Assembly: GCA_017882455.1 (NCBI GenBank) | Contig: JADGPL010000019.1 | Coordinates: 1 to 59,256, forward strand | Source of the DNA: Solirubrobacteraceae bacterium | GTDB taxonomy: Bacteria > Actinomycetota > Thermoleophilia > Solirubrobacterales > Solirubrobacteraceae | Length of the DNA: 59,256 nt | Reading direction: 5' to 3' | Part shown: in pieces, positions 17,255-25,607 of the stretch | Layout of the letters: every line of letters begins with the position of its first letter | How positions within the stretch are numbered: the first letter of the stretch is position 1 | Notes under the pieces: generated by a model | Seen by the model: only the letters and a program-made list of their open reading frames with translations | Databases searched by the model: none | What the model was told of the DNA's origin: nothing | Translations under genes and position numbers: made by a program

Positions 17255-18106
17255 ATGGCGGTTATCGGCGAATCGAGCGCGGTGAGCATTGACGGGCGGC
17301 AGCTCGGACAGCATCAGGCTGCCTTGACTGTCATGCAGCGGCTGCTCTCGGCCCCTGGGATTGGTCGATTCACGTGGCTTGATCTCGCATGTGGGCGTGG
17401 GCAGATCCTCAGTGGACTGGGTAATAGTCTGTCGCGCGACGCCCGTGCGAAGATCGACTTCTTCGCCTACGACGTCAAGCAGGACTACCTACGCGAGACG
17501 AGCAGGGTTGCGTCGGCTCTGGGATTCGGCAGCGTTGCCGGTGAGGTTGGTGACCTCTCGAAGTTTGACGTCCTCCTACCGACTGAGGCGCGCTTCGACT
17601 TCATCACGCTTACGAACACGGTTCACGAGGTCTCGCCGTCACAGCTGGCTGGAGTCCTCGTGGACGCAGTGCTCCGACTCAACGATCAGGGCACCGTCTT
17701 CGTTTACGACATGGAGCGCGTGAAGCCGCCCGAGCTAGGGGCGGTGCCGTTCAGCGCGCATGATTTTCGGGCCGTCTCAGACGCGCTCATCGAGACTCTG
17801 AGTGACAACGACTATCGACCGGAGGTTTCTGGGTGGAAACATTCAACGGTAAATGGGTGGAACGTGCAGATTCAGCGGGAGTACATCTCCGGGACACAAA
17901 ATGAGATCGAGACCAGACGGACAAAGGCAACCGAAGATACGAGGGGTGCGATCTTTGGGGTGCTGGGGCAGCGCCTGGTCGACTGCCGCCGCACCCTAGA
18001 GGTACTGACGACGAATGGAGCGGAGACGGCTGAAGAGCAAGAGGACCGCGAGCATTTGCTACACGAGCTGTGGGCGATCACGCGCGCACTGGAGGCAGAC
18101 GCATGA
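17255..18106 (+). CDS. class I SAM-dependent methyltransferase, first gene of TIR-Mrr operon
   Basis: The 283-residue protein contains WLDLACGRGQIL (41-52), the glycine-rich SAM loop, followed by an acidic strand end (FFAYDV) and FDFITLTNTVHEV, the post-I region of a Rossmann methyltransferase. No NPPY/DPPY motif of an amino-methylating DNA methylase and no PC motif of a cytosine methylase is present. The substrate may therefore be a small molecule, RNA or protein. It ends in an ATGA overlap with the TIR/Mrr fusion gene. The tight coupling implies joint function. Confidence 0.7.
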   Translation: MAVIGESSAVSIDGRQLGQHQAALTVMQRLLSAPGIGRFTWLDLACGRGQILSGLGNSLSRDARAKIDFFAYDVKQDYLRETSRVASALGFGSVAGEVGDLSKFDVLLPTEARFDFITLTNTVHEVSPSQLAGVLVDAVLRLNDQGTVFVYDMERVKPPELGAVPFSAHDFRAVSDALIETLSDNDYRPEVSGWKHSTVNGWNVQIQREYISGTQNEIETRRTKATEDTRGAIFGVLGQRLVDCRRTLEVLTTNGAETAEEQEDREHLLHELWAITRALEADA

Positions 18107-18924
18107 GAGTGTTCATCGCACACGCCTACGCCGACGCTGAGGACCTAGCGGAGGAACTTCGTCGGACGTTGAACGAATCCGGTTATGAGGCATTCAAACC
18201 GGACAGTTCCTACGAGGCTGAGGCGACCACAACGGCCTCGATTTCGGCCGCAATCCGGACGGCTGATGTGGTGATCGCGTTGCTGACGTCGCCGAATCCC
18301 AATGTGTACTTCGAGCTGGGATTGGCTGCGGGCTCGAACGTGCCGATGCTTGTCGCGTCGCGCCATCCTGCAGATATGGCGTTCGATCTTGCGGCGGCCC
18401 CCTACGTCGAGCTAACCGGGAACATTGGGACCGACGCCGCAGCTATCGTCCGGCGTGTTAGGGAGATCGTTCCTGTTCGGGAGGAGTTGGCTGAGCGGCC
18501 GAACCTGACGTTGGCGGACGTCGCGCAGGATCCAGGAGCACTAGAAAGCATAAGCCTCGTCGAGTTCGAGCGACTAGTGGCTCAGGCGTTCGAAGACGTC
18601 GGCTACGAGATACGGACGGCGTCGAGTCGGCCGGATCGGGGGTTTGATCTCGTGATCGAAGGCGACCCGCCCACGATCGTAGTGGTCAAGCGTTATAGAA
18701 GACGGAATCTTGTGAGCGTCGCCAGTGTGCGTGACCTGTTTGGAGTCATGACCGCCGTGGGAGCGGGCAGAGCGATTCTCGTTTCCTCGGGCGGCTTCAC
18801 ACGCTCTGCTGAGGCTGAAGCCGCCGAGCGGCCCATCGATCTGCTGACGCTTGACGACTTGCTTCGGCTGCGGGGTCCGACACGTTCTCCAGCAGATCTA
18901 GGCACCGATCCGGGCACCCCGTGA
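18103..18924 (+). CDS. TIR-like domain fused to Mrr-type restriction endonuclease domain
   Basis: The 273-residue protein has two parts. Residues 1-125 are TIR/deoxyribosyltransferase-like: MRVFIAHAYADAEDLAEEL, then AIRTADVVIALLTS and NPNVYFELGLAAG, where E71 is placed like the catalytic Glu of TIR NADases. Residues about 148-258 are Mrr-like: SLVEFERLVAQAFEDVGYEI, DRGFDLVI (D182), VVVKRYRR (K196) and ILVSSGGFT. The residue two before the Lys, usually Gln or Glu, is Val194, so the nuclease centre may be weakened. An NAD-consuming sensor/effector joined to a DNA-binding nuclease module is unusual. It is coupled to the methyltransferase before it and a small gene after it (GTGA overlap). Confidence 0.7.
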   Translation: MRVFIAHAYADAEDLAEELRRTLNESGYEAFKPDSSYEAEATTTASISAAIRTADVVIALLTSPNPNVYFELGLAAGSNVPMLVASRHPADMAFDLAAAPYVELTGNIGTDAAAIVRRVREIVPVREELAERPNLTLADVAQDPGALESISLVEFERLVAQAFEDVGYEIRTASSRPDRGFDLVIEGDPPTIVVVKRYRRRNLVSVASVRDLFGVMTAVGAGRAILVSSGGFTRSAEAEAAERPIDLLTLDDLLRLRGPTRSPADLGTDPGTP

Positions 18925-19136
18925 GTGAGTTGGCCGTCTCTGTGGAGGCGGGTGATGCTCGGCTACGAAGGGCCTGGCTACTGCGAGCGCTCCGGCCGAG
19001 GACAGACGTACGCCTGGTTCGCCCCGGCGAAAGCGGGCGGGTTCTGATCCTCGGTCGGCGCTATCGAGAATCGTCCGATCCGGTCGTCTGCTCGGCTGGA
19101 GCGTGGGCACTCGCTCAGCTTGCAAAGCGGCGGTGA
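18921..19136 (+). CDS. small protein, third gene of the methyltransferase/TIR-Mrr operon
   Basis: A GTG at 18921 overlaps the stop of the fusion gene (GTGA), giving a 71-residue basic protein (LRRAWLLRALRPRTDVRLVR, then GRVLILGRRYRESSDP). No domain is recognised. The overlap and composition argue for real coding. It may be a small regulator or partner of the operon. Confidence 0.5.
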   Translation: MSELAVSVEAGDARLRRAWLLRALRPRTDVRLVRPGESGRVLILGRRYRESSDPVVCSAGAWALAQLAKRR

Positions 19137-19167
19137 CGGGCGCCCCGTGCAGCCGTAATCTCTCTAC

Positions 19168-19656
19168 ATGGACGCTGAGCGCGAGAATACTTCTCCGCTT
19201 GCAGTGGGCAGGTGGAGACGCTGGGTTACGCGGCCCGTATGGGGTGTGGCGATCTTTTGCGCCCTGTGCGCTGTCGTGGTGATCTGGCACCAGCTGACAT
19301 TCCCGACGGCGGTCGCCAAGCATCCGGTACGCGCCGAGGGAACCGTCACCGCCAGCATCATCAACGGGCTTGGAGGCGACCCAGCTGTGGAATATCGCTA
19401 CACGGTTGCGGGACGCACCTACAACGGCGAAGGCAACGGAGAACTCGGACACCAGAGACCCGAATCTATGCGGCCCGGCGATCCGGTTGCCATTGAGTAC
19501 GCGGCGGATGCACCCTCGGAGTCCTGCACTTGCAACGCAGTTGCGAAGCAGCCGGGATCAACGGCGGCCAATGTCATCATCGCCGTGGTGCTGTGCGCCC
19601 CGCTCGGCATCCTCTTTAGCCGGCGATGGGCGGGGCGGCGCGTTCGCTGGGCCTAG
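19168..19656 (+). CDS. DUF3592-like membrane protein
   Basis: The 162-residue protein has two transmembrane helices (VWGVAIFCALCAVVVIW near 24-40 and NVIIAVVLCAPLGILF near 132-149). They flank an external beta domain with VEYRYTVAGRTYNGEG and RPGDPVAIEYAADAPSESC, the signature of DUF3592 proteins. Function unknown. It lies 31 bases after the TIR/Mrr operon on the same strand and could be co-transcribed. Confidence 0.7.
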   Translation: MDAERENTSPLAVGRWRRWVTRPVWGVAIFCALCAVVVIWHQLTFPTAVAKHPVRAEGTVTASIINGLGGDPAVEYRYTVAGRTYNGEGNGELGHQRPESMRPGDPVAIEYAADAPSESCTCNAVAKQPGSTAANVIIAVVLCAPLGILFSRRWAGRRVRWA

Positions 19657-19692
19657 GCACAAGCGCCGCCGACGTGTCCATCGTCCGAGTCG

Positions 19693-20085
19693 CTACCAGC
19701 CTCGGTCGTGGGAGATGATCCACTCCACCGGACCCACTTCCGTCAGATACTGGAAGCCATGGCCGCCGCCGAGAAGATACGGCTCCAGCAGCCCGCACGC
19801 CCGCTGCCACGTGCCTGGCGTCAGTACACAGCGAAAGCCAAGGCCGGCGCCAGTAGCCGGCTCCACGCCGAGATCTGTCTCGCCGACACTCGCCACAAGC
19901 GAGGACCCGTCAACCGCAGCGACGCCAGGCAAAGCATCCACTCGCAACTCATCGCCGGGCTGCCCCTGACTGAGCCGGTCAATGGCATCCCGCAGCACGC
20001 CCACCTCGTCGGGCACGAGGTCGTAGAGCAAGAGGACGCGCGTATGGAGCTGTGCGTCGGGATCTTCCAGGTACTCCAGCAGCAT
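19693..20085 (-). CDS. hypothetical protein, partner of DUF4279 gene
   Basis: The 130-residue acidic soluble protein (MLLEYLEDPDAQLHTRVLLLYD...) has a short beta-rich end (VEWIISHDRGW). No family is recognised. It starts 11 bases after the DUF4279 gene on the same strand, so the two are probably one operon. Codon use is normal for the region. Confidence 0.6.
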   Translation of the reverse strand: MLLEYLEDPDAQLHTRVLLLYDLVPDEVGVLRDAIDRLSQGQPGDELRVDALPGVAAVDGSSLVASVGETDLGVEPATGAGLGFRCVLTPGTWQRACGLLEPYLLGGGHGFQYLTEVGPVEWIISHDRGW

Positions 20086-20096
20086 CGCGCCCCCCT

Positions 20097-20549
20097 CTAG
20101 CCGTATTCGTCGGCGTCAATCTCCGCGCCAACGTCGTGAAGAAAGGCAAGCGTGTCGCGGTGCAGATGCCACCCAAGCAGCTGGTGCTGCCCGGACAACT
20201 TGACGAGCCCCTCGGGTGTTTCGTCAATGATCTCCTCCTCGCCGTCCTCAGTGCCGAACGTGCGGACGAACTGAAGCCACGCTTGGACCTCGCCCTCGTC
20301 CACGAGAGCGCAGATCGCATCGCGCGCGGGCTCCACCCGGACGAGGACGCGGCTGACGTGATCGGAGATATCGAGGCCAGGCTCATAGCTCCCAAGCTCC
20401 CACTTGTGGCGCCTCGGACGCGGCGGGTCTGCTGTCCGACTGGCCCGCACCATGATCTTGTCGGGCTCCAGTCCGATGCGCCCAGCGATCATCTCGGCGG
20501 TCAGCACCTCGCTAGAGATGCCGAAGTAGACGTACTGCTTGATCTTCAC
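20097..20549 (-). CDS. DUF4279 family protein
   Basis: The 150-residue protein opens with KQYVYFGISSEVLTAEMIAGRIGLEPDKI and RASRTADPPRPRRHKWEL, the pattern of DUF4279: an initial strand, a two-helix segment, a conserved Trp, then a helix and VRTFGTEDGEE. The family is uncharacterised and is often found near toxin immunity genes or in accessory DNA. It heads a two-gene unit with the 130-residue protein. Confidence 0.8.
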   Translation of the reverse strand: MKIKQYVYFGISSEVLTAEMIAGRIGLEPDKIMVRASRTADPPRPRRHKWELGSYEPGLDISDHVSRVLVRVEPARDAICALVDEGEVQAWLQFVRTFGTEDGEEEIIDETPEGLVKLSGQHQLLGWHLHRDTLAFLHDVGAEIDADEYG

Positions 20550-20835
20550 GACCCGGAGACTACGCGGTGGGTCAGTGACCGCGAGGAGGCGTTCCGCGCC
20601 GAGGGCGTTGACAGGTCGGCGAGGCGCTGCGGCCGGCGGGCCTCACAGCGGTGTGATGCTGGTGGTGCGGGGTCCCAGACCGACTGGTTCGCTGGCCCAA
20701 GCGAGCGCCCAAGCCAGAGCCGCGCAGACGATCGGAACGGACGACTGGCGGTGGCCTCCTCGGCGGCGTGCCTCGGTTCGCGGTGGGCGAAGCAGGAGCG
20801 CTGGCAGTGGGCGTTCCTGCTTCGACGTGTGGTTT

Positions 20836-21280
20836 CTAGAGTTGGAGTCCGGCGCTGGCGGGCATCATCGGTGCTCGTCGTGAGTTGACGATGGTGATGA
20901 TCTCCTCGGTGTCGATCCCTTGGAGGTAGATCGAGGTGGTGCCGAGGTTGGCGTGCCCGAGCTGGCGCTGGATCGCGTTCAGCGGCACCCCCTCACGGGC
21001 CAACTCAACGGCATGGGCGTGACGGAGCTGATGCGGCGCGAACCTCCGCCTAACCCCGGCACGCGCCGCATAGCGGCGAAGCTCGCTGCGCACCGCGGCA
21101 CTCGACCACGGCCTACCGCGTATCGGCCCATCGATGACACAGAACAACGGCCCTACGGGTAGCTCGACGCGTGCCGTGAGCCACGGGCGTAGGTGCTCCC
21201 AGCCCCAGGTGTCCATGCCGATTTCGCGGCGACGGCCTCCTCTCCAAATGCCGCGTGCCCCGACTCTGGGGCAGGACGCT
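20836..21280 (-). pseudogene. C-terminal remnant of a XerC/D-like tyrosine recombinase
   Basis: The frame encodes the last part of a catalytic domain: GGRRREIGMD, LFCVIDGPIRGRPW, HQLRHAHAVELAREGVPL and GHANLGTTSIYL, with HxxR, H and the nucleophilic Tyr. The N-terminal domain and the first catalytic Arg are absent and the upstream frame degenerates by about 21280. It is a different lineage from the two large integrases (XerD-like HQLRH rather than YALRR). It shows that the island was built in more than one insertion. Confidence 0.75.
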
Positions 21281-21932
21281 CGCTACTGCCAAAAAGCTTC
21301 TTACTGCCGCTGGCTGCGCTCTAGGCCGAGTCACGATCACCGGCCACAAGACTCCTCGCTTGGTCGTGAGCCAAGAACCACGTGCCGGAAAGAGACTGCC
21401 CAATGGGACCCGAGTGAATCTGCTATTCGAGTGACTAGGCAGCGCCCCGCGTGGCACGGTCGCGTGGTTGCCGGTAGCCATTTCTCCCGCCTCGAACGGA
21501 CTGCTTCTAGTCGTCCCTTGGGAGGTCAGCCACGCTCCAGACGAAGCGTCGGCGAGCAGGACCGAGTGGCTCGCCCGGGACCAGCGATCCGCGCTGCGCG
21601 CAGAGCCCCGCATGGCGAGCTGCGCACCTACGCGGGCGTGGATCACTTCGACAGCTACGTCGGCTTGGCGCTTCGCATCCTAGCGCCGCGGCGCTAGGGT
21701 CGCCACGAGCGCGGAGGAGGGTCGACCTACCGGCACTCAAGCCCCGCGTATCCACCGCAGCGCCGCAGATGCTGATGGCCGCGGCGCCTGCGGGGTCTGG
21801 CTGGCCCGCACGGTGGGTCCAGTCCCTGTGTGGCGCTCTGACAAGTTCTGAGGCCGGTGGCCTGTGGGGCGTCCGTCCGCGAAGTCGGCCGGTGCGTACG
21901 CCTGGTGTGCAGCTACCATCCATGCGGCGAGC
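21281..21932. other. gene-poor stretch with possible decayed remnants
   Basis: About 650 bp without a credible complete gene. Near 21600-21697 a plus-strand frame ends GELRTYAGVDHFDSYVG, which faintly resembles the end of an alpha/beta hydrolase, but nothing upstream supports it. The rest shows no structure beyond the approach to the 22-bp repeats. Confidence 0.35.
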
Positions 21933-21998
21933 TTTCGCCATATGCGCAGCGAGGTTTCGCCATCTGCGCAAAGAGCTTTGACCATATGCGCAGAACTG
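21933..21998. promoter_or_regulatory. three tandem 22-bp repeats before the DUF4143 ATPase gene
   Basis: Copies start at 21933, 21955 and 21977. The core TTTCGCCATATGCGCAG is kept in copy 1, reads CATCTGCGCAA in copy 2, and TTTGACCATATGCGCAG in copy 3. The 22-bp period is two turns of DNA, so a protein would meet all copies on one face. They end 10 bases before the GTG at 22009 and overlap the expected promoter and ribosome site region. A degenerate fourth copy may lie just upstream. Confidence 0.7.
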
Positions 21999-22008
21999 GA
22001 GGCCTGTT

Positions 22009-23247
22009 GTGACCGAGCTGGTGCCCCGCCGGACAAGAAGACTCGTGGTGGAAGCGCTCGCCGACACGCGGGTTGTGTTCGTGACGGGCGCTCGGCAGGT
22101 CGGCAAGAGCACGTTGGTCCGGGAGATCGCCGCAGGCGAGCACCCCGCGCGGGTGGTGAGCTTCGATGACGACGGGCCCCGTGAGGCCGCTCGGCTGGAC
22201 CCGGCGGGGTTCCTGGAGGGGTTTCCCGGCCCGGTTGTGATTGACGAGGTGCAGCGGGTTCCCGGGTTGCTGCTGGCGATCAAGGATCGCGTGGACCGGG
22301 ACACCCGGCCGGGTCGGTTCCTGCTCACTGGCTCGGCCAACGTGTTCGCATCTCGGCGTGTGCACGAGGCGCTCACCGGCCGTATGGAGACGATCGTGTT
22401 GTGGCCGCTCGCGCAGGCCGAGACGAGGGGCTCTGATACGAACATCGTCGATCTGCTGTTCGCCGGTCTCGCTCCCGACGTGGAGGGCGCGCCGGTCGGG
22501 CGTGCGGCGTTCGCGTCGATCATCGCGGCAGGCGGCTACCCGGAGGCCCTACGGCGGCCCGGCGGCAGGCGCCGCGATCGCTGGTTTGCCAACTACATCC
22601 AGGACACGCTGGACACGGACCTGCGGGACATCAGCGACGCCCTGAAGCTGGTGGAGCTGCCGCGGCTGCTGCGGCTGATCGCAGCGCAGGCGGCCAACGA
22701 GCTTGTCTACAGGAACCTCGCCAGAAAGCTTGACCTGACCCACGAGACGGTCAAGAGCTACGTGGAGCTCCTGGAGATCGTGTTCCTCGCCAGGAGGCTC
22801 CCCGCCTGGAGGCCGGGGATCGGGACACGCGAGGTTCGAGCCCCGAAGGGCTACATAGTCGACTCGGGCTTGCTGGCGCACCTGCTCGGCGCCGACGAGC
22901 GACGCATCGGCGAGGACGACCAGATCACGGGCAAGGTGCTGGAGAACTTCGTAGCGATGGAGCTCCTGCGCCTCGCTGACTGGGCGGACACCGACACGCG
23001 CCTGTACCACTACCGGCAGGGACGGGAAGAGATCGACCTGATCCTCGAGAGCCGAGCAGGCGACATCGCCGCGATCGAGGTCAAGGCCACCGCGACCGTG
23101 CGACCCCGAGACTACGCCGCGATCGCCAAGCTACGCGATGCGCGCGGCACCCACTTCAAGGCCGGGATCGTGGTGTACGCCGGCCAGCAGACCGTCCCGC
23201 TCGGCGACAGGATGTGGGCGGTGCCAGTCAGCGGCCTGTGGGAGTAG
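22009..23247 (+). CDS. ATP-binding protein with AAA_14 and DUF4143 domains
   Basis: The 412-residue protein starts at GTG 22009 behind GGAGG. It has Walker A TGARQVGKST (26-35), Walker B VVIDEVQ, GRFLLTGSAN (sensor region) and a middle winged-helix part. The DUF4143 C-terminus carries EEIDLILE and IAAIEVKA, which matches a PD-(D/E)xK nuclease-like core. These proteins are common in accessory DNA across bacteria and archaea, and their function is unsettled. Three 22-bp repeats directly upstream suggest tight control. Confidence 0.9.
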   Translation: MTELVPRRTRRLVVEALADTRVVFVTGARQVGKSTLVREIAAGEHPARVVSFDDDGPREAARLDPAGFLEGFPGPVVIDEVQRVPGLLLAIKDRVDRDTRPGRFLLTGSANVFASRRVHEALTGRMETIVLWPLAQAETRGSDTNIVDLLFAGLAPDVEGAPVGRAAFASIIAAGGYPEALRRPGGRRRDRWFANYIQDTLDTDLRDISDALKLVELPRLLRLIAAQAANELVYRNLARKLDLTHETVKSYVELLEIVFLARRLPAWRPGIGTREVRAPKGYIVDSGLLAHLLGADERRIGEDDQITGKVLENFVAMELLRLADWADTDTRLYHYRQGREEIDLILESRAGDIAAIEVKATATVRPRDYAAIAKLRDARGTHFKAGIVVYAGQQTVPLGDRMWAVPVSGLWE

Positions 23248-23467
23248 GGGCAGCCGGCGGGCGCTAAGCAGACCGCTGCTCTGTTGCTGACGCTCGTCGT
23301 GTCGGCGATCGACACGGTGAGCGTCGCACACGGCTGCGTCGGCGTGCTCGAGGACTCGGGGATCGTCCTCACGTCCGGGGAGCTCGACGCGTTTGGGTTC
23401 ACGCCCGGTGTCGGCGAGTCCAACGGTGGCTGGGCCGACCGGGATACCGCGAACGGCGTCACTCCGT

Positions 23468-23824
23468 CTAGTCATGCAGATGGCGGCGGTAGATCGCCTC
23501 CGCGCGATCGGCCCATTCCCCTGGCAGCTCGCTACGCAACTCTGCAACGAAGGCGTCGCTCTCCTCGGGCTCAGGCGCGGGAAGCGCGGCAAGGAACCGC
23601 TCTGCTTCCGTGGTAACCCATCCTGCAAGCTCCGGCGCTTGCAGCTCGGCCAGCTCGACCAGTCCCCCCGCGACCTCCTCGACAGCATTGCGCCGGGCAT
23701 GGGTGGCAATCAGCAGTACGTCCGGGATCTGCAGGTAGCGCTCGCGCCGGCCCCACTCGACTGGCGTGATCCCCAGATCGCGAACAGCACGAGTAATGAA
23801 CGAAGGATGCACATTCTCGCGCAT
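23468..23824 (-). CDS. hypothetical protein replacing the CD-NTase core position
   Basis: The minus-strand frame from ATG 23824 encodes about 118 residues (HPSFITRAVRDLGITP, LQIPDVLLIATHARRNAVEE, AELQAPELAGWVTTEAERF, ELRSELPGEWADRAEAIYRR) with good third-position GC. It reads as a real helical protein. I do not recognise the family, and it may itself be the tail of a longer gene. Its 5' end overlaps the 5' end of the truncated CD-NTase frame on the other strand. It occupies the space where the cyclase catalytic domain should be. Confidence 0.5.
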   Translation of the reverse strand: MRENVHPSFITRAVRDLGITPVEWGRRERYLQIPDVLLIATHARRNAVEEVAGGLVELAELQAPELAGWVTTEAERFLAALPAPEPEESDAFVAELRSELPGEWADRAEAIYRRHLHD

Positions 23825-24166
23825 CTCCACGCGACGCAGGGCGCACCGCCGACTCTCGAAGAGGGCCTGCATCGGTTTCTGTTGTACGTCGCCCAGACCA
23901 GGCTCCAGGAGCCGATCACCTCCGGCCATGCCAAACCGAGCCTGCCGGCCGATCCGGTCGTCATCATCGGTCCGATCAACCCGCAGAACAACGTCGCGGC
24001 ACAGATGAGTGATGCGGATCGTGAGGCCCTGGTGGCGACGGCCACCACGGCGTGGGAGGCGCTGTTGACCGCCCGCCACAACTCCTACAAAGGCGAGACG
24101 CACGCGCTCTGGCGCGAGGTGTTCGGCTCATCGTTCATCGTCGAGGCGGAGGAGGTCGCAGCATGA
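23807..24166 (+). pseudogene. CBASS CD-NTase, C-terminal fragment only
   Basis: The frame from ATG 23807 reads PPTLEEGLHRFLLYVAQTRL, then DPVVIIGPINPQNNVAAQMS and DADREALV. The DP.(D/N)P.NNVA box followed by a helix is the C-terminal signature of CD-NTase (cGAS/DncV-like) cyclases. The catalytic half with GSxxxGT and DxD is absent, and upstream sequence codes on the other strand. About 119 residues remain of an expected 300 or more. It still ends in an ATGA overlap with the HORMA gene, so it is the true head of this operon. It cannot make a cyclic nucleotide by itself. Confidence 0.7.
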
Positions 24167-24684
24167 GCACCGCCACGACGACCCTAAGCTCGACCTACTC
24201 AACCGTTGATGTGGGCAAGGTGGTCGATCAGTTCACCGCGGACTTCCACATGCTTGGCGCTGCCACCGGCCTTGCCTCCCCCCAGCGGGCAGCCGACGTT
24301 GGTCATGACATCAAGCTGATGGCGAAGCGCGGCTACATCGATCGCGTCGACATCGTGCTGCTAAGCGCTGCTGGCAAGGAAATACGCGCAGCCAAGTACG
24401 CCGTTTCGACCGACGCGGGGCTCTGGAGCGCTCAGCGCCCGGGCAACAACCTGTGGCCGCCCCAGATCGCCGGCAGCTTGAGCGTCGTCGTGTCATACAC
24501 ATCGACGTGGTATGAGCTGAGCGTCGAGGCCCGACGACGATTCCATCATGAGGAGTGTCGCCGCGCCTGGGGGCCCAGCTCGATCGACACGACGTACCCA
24601 GGGTTGGTTGGCCGCTTTGATCGTCGCTACGCGTCGAACGCCTACGGCATGGAGCGGACGCTGTACGGGGAGGCGGGTGAATGA
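24163..24684 (+). CDS. cap7: bacterial HORMA domain protein of type III CBASS
   Basis: The 173-residue protein has the bacterial HORMA layout: YSTVDVGKVVDQFTADFHML, ADVGHDIKLMAKRGYIDRVD, AAKYAVSTDAGLW, and a C-terminal safety-belt-like part ending RRYASNAYGMERTLYG. In type III CBASS, HORMA proteins sense closure peptides, bind the CD-NTase and activate it. It overlaps the CD-NTase fragment at its start and the TRIP13 gene at its end. The symbol follows the CBASS Cap nomenclature and is given by motif and position. Confidence 0.8.
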   Translation: MSTATTTLSSTYSTVDVGKVVDQFTADFHMLGAATGLASPQRAADVGHDIKLMAKRGYIDRVDIVLLSAAGKEIRAAKYAVSTDAGLWSAQRPGNNLWPPQIAGSLSVVVSYTSTWYELSVEARRRFHHEECRRAWGPSSIDTTYPGLVGRFDRRYASNAYGMERTLYGEAGE

Positions 24685-25607
24685 ACCTAAACGCTGACGA
24701 TGGACGCGCCGAGCTCTTCGAGTCCCAGATCGTCCTGCCTGACGCACACATCGCTGAGCGTCGTGGACGGCTGATCGGCTTTCAGGAGCGCTTCTCCCGC
24801 CTCGGTCGTGCGATGGCGATCCTGCTCGACGCCGATAGCCTCGCTGACTGGGCGGCACGCTTCCATGGCGCTGGCCTGCCGCTCGTGGCGGCGATGACCG
24901 ACCGCTACCCGCTGATCGTGCTGCACGGAGACGTGGGCACAGGCAAGACCGTCTTTGCCGAAGCCGCCGCAGACGAGCTCTGCCGTGCAACCCGCCGGGA
25001 TGGGATGCTGCTCAAGCTCTCGACGCGCGTGCGTGGCGTTGGGCAAGTCGGTCAGATGAGTCACCTGATCAACCAGGCGTTCGCTGCCGTGGAGAGCGAG
25101 GCCGGCCGCAAGCGAGCGGCGGTGCTACTCATCGACGAGGCCGATTCGCTAGCCGCGAGCCCTGAGCAGATCCACAGCCATCACGAGGACAAGGTCGCAG
25201 TCAACACCCTGATCCAGAAGATCGACGATGTACGGCGGCTCGGCGGCCGAGTTCTGGTGCTGCTGTGCACCAACCGCCTTGCGGCGCTGGACCCGGCGCT
25301 CCTCCGCCGCGCCGCGCTGCTGGAGCGCTTCGATCGGCCGGGCGACTTGGAGCGTGCTGCGGTGCTTGAAGCCGACACCAAAGGGCTCGGCGTCTCAACG
25401 GGAGCACTCGCCAAGACGGTCGCCCTGACAGGCCCCGAGGCCAACGAAGGGCTCGGGTTCACCTTCTCAGACCTGCGTACGCGCTTGCTGCCCGAGGCTG
25501 TTCTCCGCGCCTACCCAGATCGCCCGCTGGCCGACGACGACCTGGTTGAGACCGCGCGAGCGATGACGCCCTCCCCGTCCCTTGTGACAGAGGACATCGT
25601 GAATTGA
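24681..25607 (+). CDS. cap6: TRIP13/Pch2-like AAA+ ATPase of type III CBASS
   Basis: The 308-residue ATPase has Walker A GDVGTGKT (83-90), Walker B LLIDEADS (149-156), a sensor region with VLLCTNRLAALDPALLRRA, and the short N-terminal part typical of Pch2. In CBASS, TRIP13 opens HORMA proteins and so switches the cyclase off. Start overlaps the HORMA stop (ATGA) and the end overlaps the effector start (TTGA), so the operon is tightly coupled. Confidence 0.85.
   Translation: MNLNADDGRAELFESQIVLPDAHIAERRGRLIGFQERFSRLGRAMAILLDADSLADWAARFHGAGLPLVAAMTDRYPLIVLHGDVGTGKTVFAEAAADELCRATRRDGMLLKLSTRVRGVGQVGQMSHLINQAFAAVESEAGRKRAAVLLIDEADSLAASPEQIHSHHEDKVAVNTLIQKIDDVRRLGGRVLVLLCTNRLAALDPALLRRAALLERFDRPGDLERAAVLEADTKGLGVSTGALAKTVALTGPEANEGLGFTFSDLRTRLLPEAVLRAYPDRPLADDDLVETARAMTPSPSLVTEDIVN

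Noticed and set aside
21600-21697. Alpha/beta hydrolase gene
   Set aside because: Only a short ending resembles the family; no nucleophile elbow or upstream coding sequence is present.
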